Part shown: piece after piece, positions 1-5,084 of the stretch
Layout: each line of letters begins with the position of its first letter
Numbering within the stretch: the first letter of the stretch is position 1
Assembly (NCBI GenBank): GCA_025463665.1
Contig: JAODAY010000035.1
Coordinates: forward strand, 1 to 6,238
DNA length: 6,238 bases
Direction: 5' to 3'
Origin: Microbacteriaceae bacterium
GTDB taxonomy: Bacteria; Actinomycetota; Actinomycetes; Actinomycetales; Microbacteriaceae
The notes under the pieces: model-generated
Told to the model about the DNA's origin: nothing
Seen by the model: only the letters and a program-made list of their open reading frames with translations
Database searches by the model: none
Position numbers and translations under genes: made by a program

Positions 1-1083
1 AAGGTCACCGAGCTGCTCATCACGAAGGCGCTCGACCGCTACCCGACCGAATCCGCGGGCCCCGGCGACATCGTCGCCGTCGCCGGCTTCGAAGACATCT
101 TCATCGGTGAGACCCTCGCCGACCCAGACGACGTGCGCCCGCTGCCGACCATCACGGTCGACGACCCCGCCATCTCGATGACCATCGGCACCAACACCAG
201 CCCGATGATCGGCAAGGTCAAGGGCCACAAGCTCACGGCACGCATGGTGAAGGACCGTCTCGACCGCGAGCTCGTCGGTAACGTCTCGCTCAAGCTCGTC
301 GACGTCGGACGCCCCGACGCCTGGGAAGTCCAGGGTCGTGGAGAGCTCGCTCTCGCGATCCTCGTCGAGCAGATGCGTCGCGAGGGCTTCGAGCTCACCG
401 TCGGCAAGCCGCAGGTGGTCACCAAGCGCATCGACGGAAAGCTGCACGAGCCCTTCGAGCACCTCACGACGGACGCTCCGGAAGAGTACCTCGGCGCCAT
501 CACCCAGCTCCTCGCCGCTCGCAAGGGTCGCATGGAGGGCATGAGCAACCACGGAACCGGCTGGGTCCGCATGGAGTTCGTCGTCCCGTCGCGTGGCCTC
601 ATCGGCTTCCGCACCGAGTTCCTCACCGTCACGCGCGGCTCGGGCATCGCCAACGCCGTCTCGCACGGCTACGAGCCCTGGGCCGGCAACATCGAGACCC
701 GCACCAACGGCTCGATCGTCGCTGACCGCTCGGGTGCAGCCACCCCGTTCGCCATGGTCGCCCTGCAGGAGCGCATGTCGTTCTTCGTGGAGCCGACGCA
801 GGAGGTTTACGAAGGCATGGTCGTCGGCGAGAACTCGCGCGCCGATGACATGGACGTGAACATCACGAAGGAAAAGCAGCTCACCAACATGCGCCAGTCC
901 ACGTCGGACACGTTCGAGCGCATGACCCCGTCGCGCAAGCTGACGCTGGAAGAGGCCCTCGAATTCGCTCGCGAAGACGAGTGCGTCGAGGTCACGCCCG
1001 AGTTCGTGCGCATCCGCAAGGTCGAGCTCGATGCCAACGCGCGCCAGCGCAGCACCGCCCGCCTGAAGAAGCAGAACGCCTAA
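1..1083 (+). CDS. typA: Ribosome-associated translational GTPase TypA/BipA, C-terminal part (5' end outside window)
   Basis: TypA/BipA is an EF-G-like GTPase that binds the ribosome and helps with ribosome assembly and stress or cold adaptation (family knowledge). The reading frame is open from base 1 and gives 360 residues ending in TAA at 1081-1083. Usual family length is a little over 600, so the whole GTPase domain and part of domain II are missing to the left. Visible parts, in fragment numbering: the end of the beta-barrel domain II (about 1-42), an EF-G domain III-like region (about 48-140, with QGRGELALAI near 111-120), an EF-G domain V-like region (about 150-230) carrying the TypA signature PSRGLIGFR (196-204), and the TypA-specific C-terminal domain with KEKQLTNMR (290-298) and CVEVTPEFVRIRK (328-340). 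No frameshift is seen. A GTG at 133 lies inside this frame and is not a start. A strong hairpin follows the stop. Identification is very secure. Confidence 0.97.
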   Translation, partial: KVTELLITKALDRYPTESAGPGDIVAVAGFEDIFIGETLADPDDVRPLPTITVDDPAISMTIGTNTSPMIGKVKGHKLTARMVKDRLDRELVGNVSLKLVDVGRPDAWEVQGRGELALAILVEQMRREGFELTVGKPQVVTKRIDGKLHEPFEHLTTDAPEEYLGAITQLLAARKGRMEGMSNHGTGWVRMEFVVPSRGLIGFRTEFLTVTRGSGIANAVSHGYEPWAGNIETRTNGSIVADRSGAATPFAMVALQERMSFFVEPTQEVYEGMVVGENSRADDMDVNITKEKQLTNMRQSTSDTFERMTPSRKLTLEEALEFAREDECVEVTPEFVRIRKVELDANARQRSTARLKKQNA

Positions 1084-1100
1084 CACCAGGTTCGCAGCAG

Positions 1101-1137
1101 AACAGCCCCCTCTCGGCACCGCCGGGAGGGGGCTGTT
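1101..1137 (+). terminator. Strong hairpin, probable typA transcription terminator
   Basis: The left arm 1101-1117 (AACAGCCCCCTCTCGGC) pairs with 1121-1137 (GCCGGGAGGGGGCTGTT) over 17 bp with a single G-U wobble, leaving a 3-nt loop (ACC). It starts 17 nt after the typA stop codon. The T-run expected of a classical intrinsic terminator is poor: the stem ends in GTT and is followed by GCGTTGTGG. Actinobacterial terminators often lack a clean U-tract, so termination is still the best reading. An RNA-stabilising 3' structure is the alternative. Confidence 0.8.
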
Positions 1138-1150
1138 GCGTTGTGGACGG

Positions 1151-1156
1151 TAAACT
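1151..1156 (+). promoter_or_regulatory. Possible -10 element (TAAACT) of a leaderless promoter
   Basis: TAAACT fits the actinobacterial -10 pattern TANNNT. It ends 7 nt before the ATG at 1164, which would put the transcription start at or next to the A of the start codon. No good ribosome binding site precedes that ATG (the G-run at 1158-1162 almost touches it), which also suits a leaderless transcript. No recognisable -35 hexamer is present, because the expected place lies in the 3' arm of the typA hairpin. The call is tentative. Confidence 0.35.
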
Positions 1157-1163
1157 TGGGGGC

Positions 1164-1646
1164 ATGGCTACCCTCCGCGCTCGACTGACAGCCCCCACCG
1201 CGATCGTGATTGCCATCCTGGCAACGCCGTTGCTCGCCGGATGCAGCGTGGCAGAGAACGTCGTTGGTGGAGTCGTGGACGAGGCCGGCAGCCAGCTCGA
1301 GGAGTCGATCAGTGACCAGCTCGGCGGTGCGGGGGTGAGCACCGACGGTGAGCTGCCCGACGGGTTCCCTGCCGAGGCCATTCCACTCGTCGGTGAGGTG
1401 CAGGGTGGCGGCAGCGCTCCCGATTCAGCCGGCTGGGTCGTGCGGACGGTTCTCGGGGCCGACGAGCGGTTCCCGGCCGCCCAGGCGGCGCTCGACGAGG
1501 CGGGCTACGCCTCGAGTGCCGTCGATTCCGATTCGGACAGCGGCTTCGGCACCTTCACCCTCGAGCCGTACACCGTCGTGCTCACGGTGGCGACGGACGC
1601 CGACGGCGTCGTGTCGGCGACCTACATCGTCACGAACAAGAAGTAG
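1164..1646 (+). CDS. Small secreted lipoprotein of unknown function
   Basis: This 160-residue protein has a clear lipoprotein signal: a basic start (MATLRARL), a hydrophobic stretch (about 9-25) and the lipobox LAGC with the acylated cysteine at residue 27. It should be anchored to the outer face of the membrane. After the cysteine comes a linker-like segment rich in G, S, D and E (about 28-65), then a small alpha/beta domain: strands around 74-80 and 89-97, a helix around 101-114 (ERFPAAQAALDEAG), an acidic loop (DSDSDSG, 121-127), and strands around 129-142 and 147-157. I recognise no characterised family. The ATG at 1164 is chosen because the signal peptide begins there; the frame stays open upstream into typA but gives no sensible protein. 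The gene sits between the typA hairpin and the convergent efeB gene, 7 bp stop to stop. A link to iron uptake is possible but unproven. Confidence 0.85.
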   Translation: MATLRARLTAPTAIVIAILATPLLAGCSVAENVVGGVVDEAGSQLEESISDQLGGAGVSTDGELPDGFPAEAIPLVGEVQGGGSAPDSAGWVVRTVLGADERFPAAQAALDEAGYASSAVDSDSDSGFGTFTLEPYTVVLTVATDADGVVSATYIVTNKK

Positions 1647-1653
1647 GTCGGCT

Positions 1654-2940
1654 TCAGTCGAACAGGCCGGCGCCGATCGGACGGCCCGCGCTTGCGCCCG
1701 CGGGAACGGCGAAGATGCCGGAACCCACGTGACGCAGGTATTCGTTCATTGCGTCGTTCCTCGCCAGTTTGAGTTGGATGGGAACGAACTGCTCGCGCGG
1801 GTCGCTCTGGAAGCAGATGAAGAACAGTCCGGCGTTGAGCCTGCCGAGCTCGTCGTTGCCGTCGACGAAGTTGTAGCCGCGCCGCAGCATCGCCGCGCCG
1901 CCATTCGATCCCGGGTGCGCGAGGCGCACGTGCGCCGCCTCATCGATGAGCGGCGCGTCGCCTCGCCCGGCGAGTGCGAAATCGGGCTCGGTGAACTCGG
2001 TCCCACCGCTGAGCGGTGCACCCTCGCCCTTGGTGCGGCCGACCACACGTTCCTGCTCGCGCAGCGATGCGCGGTCCCACGTCTCGATTGTCATGCGGAT
2101 CTTGCGGGAGACGAGATAGGAGCCGCCCGCCATCCAGCCGCCGTCATCGGCCACCCAGACCTGGCTGTCCACCTTTGCGGTGTCCTCTGCGCGCAGGTTC
2201 GCCGTGCCGTCCTTGAACCCGAACAGGTTGCGGGGCGTCGCCTGCGCCCTCGTGGTGGAGGAGGTGCGACCGAAGCCGAGCTGCGACCAGCGCAGGCTCG
2301 CTCGGCCGAAGGCGATGCGGGAGAGGTTGCGGATCGCGTGAACAGCGACCTGCGGGTCGTCGCTGCAGGCCTGGATGCACAGGTCGCCGCCGACGAGACC
2401 GTCAACGAGCGCGTCGCCGGGAAAATGGGGGAGATCGATGAGGGCGGCGGGCCGCTTCGAGGCGAGACCGAAGCGGTCGTCGAAGAGGGTCGGACCGAAA
2501 CCGAAAGTGATGGTGAGCCCGGCCGGGGGCAGGTCGAGGGCTTCGCCCGTGTCATCCGGTGGCGAATCGTATGGTCCGCTTGCCGCCCCGAACTCGCCGG
2601 CGCCGAGGCCCGCGGTCATGCGGTTGGCCGCGTAGCTCCAGTCGGCGAGCAGTTCCGCAAGCTCCTCCCGGCCGATCGCGCCGACGTCGAATGCGGCGAA
2701 GTGCAGCCTGTCCTGTGCCGGGGTGACGATTCCCGCCTGATGCTCGCCGTAGAACGGGTAGACGGCGGCCGCTCCGGAGGCCGAAGCCTCGGGGGTGATC
2801 ACCCTGTCAATGCCGAAACCGACAGCGCCGCCGACGACGCCCGCGCCGACAAGCCCGAACAGGCCGCGGCGGGAAAGGCCGGACCTCTCGGCTGTCGTGT
2901 CGTCGGAGCGCCTGTCGTCGGTGCGCGTGTCGTTGGTCAT
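1654..2940 (-). CDS. efeB: EfeB, Tat-exported DyP-type haem peroxidase of the EfeUOB iron-uptake system
   Basis: EfeB is a haem-containing dye-decolorising-type peroxidase working outside the membrane. In Efe systems it is reported to oxidise Fe(II) for uptake by EfeO/EfeU, and in E. coli it has been proposed to take iron from haem (family knowledge). The 428-residue product has a twin-arginine signal (SRRGLFG, 23-29) before a Gly/Val/Ala hydrophobic core (about 30-48). The mature part opens with YPFYGEHQAGI (61-71), typical of EfeB. The DyP motif GxxDG is GFKDG (241-245), with distal Asp244. Other family motifs are SRKIRMTIETWD (278-289), AAHVRLAHP (335-343) with likely proximal haem ligand His337, and RRGYNF (353-358) with the conserved distal arginine. 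No key residue is missing. It is the last gene of the operon, 10 bp after efeO, and its ribosome binding site is weak. The N-terminal region before the RR pair is long and rich in D, T and R. An ordinary DyP peroxidase is the only alternative, and the neighbours argue against it. Confidence 0.95.
   Translation of the reverse strand: MTNDTRTDDRRSDDTTAERSGLSRRGLFGLVGAGVVGGAVGFGIDRVITPEASASGAAAVYPFYGEHQAGIVTPAQDRLHFAAFDVGAIGREELAELLADWSYAANRMTAGLGAGEFGAASGPYDSPPDDTGEALDLPPAGLTITFGFGPTLFDDRFGLASKRPAALIDLPHFPGDALVDGLVGGDLCIQACSDDPQVAVHAIRNLSRIAFGRASLRWSQLGFGRTSSTTRAQATPRNLFGFKDGTANLRAEDTAKVDSQVWVADDGGWMAGGSYLVSRKIRMTIETWDRASLREQERVVGRTKGEGAPLSGGTEFTEPDFALAGRGDAPLIDEAAHVRLAHPGSNGGAAMLRRGYNFVDGNDELGRLNAGLFFICFQSDPREQFVPIQLKLARNDAMNEYLRHVGSGIFAVPAGASAGRPIGAGLFD
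2898..2940. repeat. Imperfect 15-bp tandem repeat at the 5' end of efeB
   Basis: Nearly three copies of a 15-bp unit lie in phase at 2898-2912, 2913-2927 and 2928-2940 (plus strand TGTCGTCGGAGCGCC, TGTCGTCGGTGCGCG, then a degenerate partial copy). Units one and two match at 13 of 15 positions. They encode the repetitive T/S-D-D-R-rich stretch ahead of the Tat motif. This is a minor low-complexity repeat, probably from slippage, with no evident function. Confidence 0.5.
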
Positions 2941-2950
2941 GGCGGCGTCT

Positions 2951-4126
2951 CTAGAGAACGAGCACTCCGGTGAGCCGCGACAGCGGCTCGCCGAGGGCGT
3001 TGACCTGATCGGAGAACGCGCGGATCTCGTCGTCGCTCAGTTCGGTGTACAGGGCGAAACCGTCGCCCACTCGCTGTGCGTCGAGCAGCGACTGCAGTTC
3101 CGCAAACTCCTCGTCGAGCTGGGCGGCCAGTTCCTCGTCCTTTTCGAGCAGGATGTCGCGGATGCCCGCGTAGAGCACGCTCGCCCCGTCGATGTTGGCC
3201 TGGAAGTCCCAGTGGTCGGTGTGCGACCAGAACTCCTCTTCGCCCGTCACCTTGCCGGTCGCGACCTCGTCGAGCAGGCCGATCGCGCCGTTGGCCTGCT
3301 GATCGAGCGTGAACTCGAGATCCTGCACGCTCGCGTAGAGCGAGTCCGTGTCGGAGACGAGACGCTCGGCGAGGGCCGCGCGCTTCTCCGGCGTGTACGC
3401 CGTGAAGCCGGCTTCCGCCTCCGCAGGCCACAGGTCCTTTTCGATCGCGTGCCAGCCGGTCCAGTCCTGGCCCTCTTCCAGGTCGGCCTCGCGGAGGTCC
3501 ATGCTCGGGTCGAGGTCGCCGAACGACTCCGCGACCGTCTCGATCCGTTCCCAGAAGACGCGGGTGGGGGCGTAGAGCGAGCGGGCGAGGTCGTCGTCGC
3601 CCGCGGTGTAGGCGGCGGCGAACGACTCCGTGCCGGTGACGAGGTTCTCGACCTGATCCTTCACATACGACGAGTAGTTCGCGTTCGCCGCGTCGACCTG
3701 GGCCTCGAGATCGCCGCCGAGCTCGAAGTCCTTGCCGGAGTCCGTGACCGTGAACGCAGTCTTGCCCACGCCCGCCCCGAGCATGCCGGGCTTGCAGACG
3801 GTGAAGTAGTCGCCCGGGCGGGCCTGGACGACGAGATCACGCTCGATGCCCGGGCCGATGTTCTCCACCTCGCCGACTATTCGCAGGCCGTCGTCGGCGA
3901 GCAGGTAGAACTCGGTCACGGCGTCGCCCGAGTTGGAGACGGTGAAGACGACATTGCCGCTCGGTGCCGTGGACTCCGACACCGCGCACTCCGTGCCGCT
4001 GCTGTCGACGGAGAGGGCTGCGCTTCCCTCTGCCTGCGGGTCGTTCGCCACGCAGCCGGAGAGCACGAGGGCGGCGAGCACCCCGGCACCGAGGGCGGCG
4101 GCCATTCTTGGTCGTCGCGATGTCAT
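2951..4126 (-). CDS. efeO: EfeO, iron-binding lipoprotein with cupredoxin-like and M75 (imelysin-like) domains
   Basis: EfeO is the extracytoplasmic iron-binding partner of the EfeU permease. The 391-residue product begins with a short basic region and hydrophobic segment (about 8-22), then the lipobox LSGC with acylated Cys25, so it is membrane-anchored in this Gram-positive. Residues about 36-128 form the cupredoxin-like Cup domain, with conserved Cys47 (TECAVS), Glu72 (TEFYLL) and Cys111 (FTVCKPGM), thought to bind metal in the family. Residues about 145-391 are the M75 domain with the HxxE metal motif HAIE (226-229, within [10 protein letters not shown]) and the family stretch [15 protein letters not shown] (301-315). 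Having both domains makes it a full EfeO and not the shorter EfeM form. The start codon overlaps the efeU stop by 4 bp (ATGA) and has a good Shine-Dalgarno sequence, so translational coupling is likely. efeB follows after 10 bp. Confidence 0.95.
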   Translation of the reverse strand: MTSRRPRMAAALGAGVLAALVLSGCVANDPQAEGSAALSVDSSGTECAVSESTAPSGNVVFTVSNSGDAVTEFYLLADDGLRIVGEVENIGPGIERDLVVQARPGDYFTVCKPGMLGAGVGKTAFTVTDSGKDFELGGDLEAQVDAANANYSSYVKDQVENLVTGTESFAAAYTAGDDDLARSLYAPTRVFWERIETVAESFGDLDPSMDLREADLEEGQDWTGWHAIEKDLWPAEAEAGFTAYTPEKRAALAERLVSDTDSLYASVQDLEFTLDQQANGAIGLLDEVATGKVTGEEEFWSHTDHWDFQANIDGASVLYAGIRDILLEKDEELAAQLDEEFAELQSLLDAQRVGDGFALYTELSDDEIRAFSDQVNALGEPLSRLTGVLVL

Positions 4127-4983
4127 CGGGCTCCTTCGGTGAGGGGAATGCTTGTGCTCGGGGCGGGATTCCGCTTCGAGCCGCTGGTGCGCACCGCGCG
4201 CGCGAACAGCGTCATGACCGGCACCACGTAGGCGAGCCAGGCGATCGCCTCGAGCACCGTGGTAGCCGGGGAGAAGTTGAAGACGCCCTTGAGGAGCGTT
4301 CCATGCCAGCTGTCGGGGGGAATGACGGCGCTCACGTCGAAGGCGAGAGTGTGCAGGCCGGGCAGGAAGCCGGCCTCCTGCAGATCGTGCACGCCGTAGG
4401 CCAGCACGCCGCCGGCCACGACGATGAGGAACACGCCGGTGTAGGTGAAGAACTTGGTGAGGTTGATCGTCAGTTCACCGCGGTAGATGAGGTAGCCGAG
4501 CACCGTCGCGCTGACCAGTCCGAGGGCGGCGCCGACGAGCGGCAGAGTGGTCGACCCGCTCGCGGTCACCGCGGCCCAGATGAAGAGCGCGGTTTCGATG
4601 CCTTCACGACCGACGGCGAGGAAGGCGACGAGCACGAGGCCCCAGCCTGCGCCGGAGAGGTGCGAATCGACCTCGGCGCGCAATTCGGTGGAGAGGCCGC
4701 GTGCCGCGCGCAGCATCCAGAAGATCATCCACGTAACGAAACCGGCGGCGACGATGGACAGTATGCCGCCGATGAACTCCTGCGCCTGGAACGAGAGCCC
4801 GTACGCGCCATAGGTGAGCACGAAGCCGAGACCGAGCGAGAGCACCACGGCGAGAGCGACGCCCGACCAGATGCGGGGAAGCACGTCGCGTCGGCCGATC
4901 TTCACGACATAGGCGATGAGGATGCCGACGACGAGCGCGGCTTCGAGGCCCTCGCGCAGGCCGATGAGAAAGTTAGCGAGCAC
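4123..4983 (-). CDS. efeU: EfeU, ferrous iron permease of the FTR1/OFeT family
   Basis: EfeU is the membrane channel of the Efe system and is homologous to yeast Ftr1. The 286-residue product carries the two diagnostic iron-binding motifs: REGLE (10-14) in the first helix and REGIE (126-130) in a central helix. About seven hydrophobic segments are visible: roughly 5-27, 40-60, 68-92, 112-138, 147-168, 179-198 and 240-263. A short polar tail follows (264-286). The start is a GTG at 4981-4983. It is preferred because the product then begins [15 protein letters not shown], exactly where FTR1 proteins normally begin, and because no ATG or GTG occurs upstream in frame before a stop codon. The ribosome binding site is weak (AGAAAAGA). 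It is the first gene of efeUOB, with its 3' end overlapping efeO. A predicted iron box lies 21 bp upstream of the start, so repression by iron-loaded IdeR/DtxR is expected. Confidence 0.96.
   Translation of the reverse strand: MLANFLIGLREGLEAALVVGILIAYVVKIGRRDVLPRIWSGVALAVVLSLGLGFVLTYGAYGLSFQAQEFIGGILSIVAAGFVTWMIFWMLRAARGLSTELRAEVDSHLSGAGWGLVLVAFLAVGREGIETALFIWAAVTASGSTTLPLVGAALGLVSATVLGYLIYRGELTINLTKFFTYTGVFLIVVAGGVLAYGVHDLQEAGFLPGLHTLAFDVSAVIPPDSWHGTLLKGVFNFSPATTVLEAIAWLAYVVPVMTLFARAVRTSGSKRNPAPSTSIPLTEGAR
4131..4137 (-). promoter_or_regulatory. Shine-Dalgarno sequence of efeO
   Basis: On the minus strand this reads GAAGGAG, four bases before the efeO ATG (4126). It lies inside the last codons of efeU. 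It supports the ATG at 4126 over the internal Met at residue 8 and fits translational coupling through the 4-bp overlap. Confidence 0.75.
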
Positions 4984-5004
4984 GGGTCTTTTCTGGTATC
5001 GGTG

Positions 5005-5023
5005 TTTGGTAAGGCTATCCTTA
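5005..5023. promoter_or_regulatory. Predicted iron box (IdeR/DtxR-type operator) controlling efeUOB
   Basis: The plus strand reads TTTGGTAAGGCTATCCTTA and the minus strand TAAGGATAGCCTTACCAAA. Against the degenerate DtxR/IdeR consensus TWAGGTTAGSCTWACCTWA the minus-strand reading matches at 17 of 19 positions. Against the strict palindrome TTAGGTTAGSCTAACCTAA it matches 15 of 19. The centre is at 5014 and the nearer edge is 21 bp from the efeU GTG, where repressor binding would block the promoter. The opposite edge is 61 bp from the start of the deacetylase gene. In actinobacteria iron-loaded IdeR or DtxR represses iron-uptake genes through such sites (known biology). Its position ahead of an iron importer makes a chance match unlikely. 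No regulator gene is present in the window. Confidence 0.8.
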
Positions 5024-5031
5024 GCGCTACA

Positions 5032-5041
5032 ACACTAGTGT
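5032..5041. promoter_or_regulatory. Perfect 10-bp palindrome in the divergent control region, possible operator
   Basis: ACACTAGTGT is a perfect palindrome lying 8 bp beyond the iron box on the side of the deacetylase gene. It could be half of a small operator or part of a core promoter (TAGTGT fits TANNNT). Ten bases is short enough to occur by chance, so the role is unknown. Confidence 0.3.
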
Positions 5042-5049
5042 GATCTGCC

Positions 5050-5055
5050 TATGCT
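5050..5055 (+). promoter_or_regulatory. Possible -10 element (TATGCT) for the mshB-like gene
   Basis: TATGCT fits TANNNT and lies 29 bp before the ATG at 5085, giving a short leader that contains the ribosome binding site. The expected -35 position (about 5027-5032, CTACAA) does not resemble TTGACA. Tentative. Confidence 0.3.
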
Positions 5056-5071
5056 GTCCACTACGGCAGGT

Positions 5072-5078
5072 GGGAGAG
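5072..5078 (+). promoter_or_regulatory. Shine-Dalgarno sequence of the mshB-like gene
   Basis: GGGAGAG ends 6 bases before the ATG at 5085. It supports that start over the in-frame ATG four codons later (5097). Confidence 0.65.
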
Positions 5079-5084
5079 ACAGGC

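Noticed and set aside
133..1083. Separate gene starting at the GTG at 133
   Set aside because: The frame is open from base 1 and encodes continuous TypA sequence across this point; the real start lies outside the window.
981..1163. Longer lipoprotein reading from an in-frame ATG at 981
   Set aside because: It would overlap the end of typA and run through the terminator hairpin, placing 61 non-signal residues before an obvious lipoprotein signal peptide.
1685..1704. Inverted repeat CCCGCG/CGCGGG (8-nt loop) near the 3' end of efeB as a terminator
   Set aside because: It lies inside the efeB coding region, has only a 6-bp stem and no T-run; GC-rich coding DNA produces such repeats by chance.
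1348..2973. Long plus-strand reading frame (541 codons) opposite efeB
   Set aside because: It is antisense to a gene with intact DyP motifs, its product is low-complexity and Arg/Ala/Glu-rich, and it resembles no known protein. GC-rich codon bias commonly opens such frames.
2795..4231. Long plus-strand reading frame (478 codons) opposite efeO
   Set aside because: It mirrors efeO codons, gives a V/R/E/L-rich product with no motif, and has no ribosome binding site. It is a shadow of the real gene.
5012..5032. efeU promoter built from TTGTAG and TAGCCT on the minus strand
   Set aside because: The two boxes are only 9 bp apart, too close for a sigma-70 type promoter, so no efeU promoter is placed.
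3964..5043. Plus-strand reading frame (359 codons) opposite efeU and the efeO start
   Set aside because: The product is a composition artefact (H/E/D/R-rich) antisense to a clear FTR1 permease, and it crosses the efeU control region.
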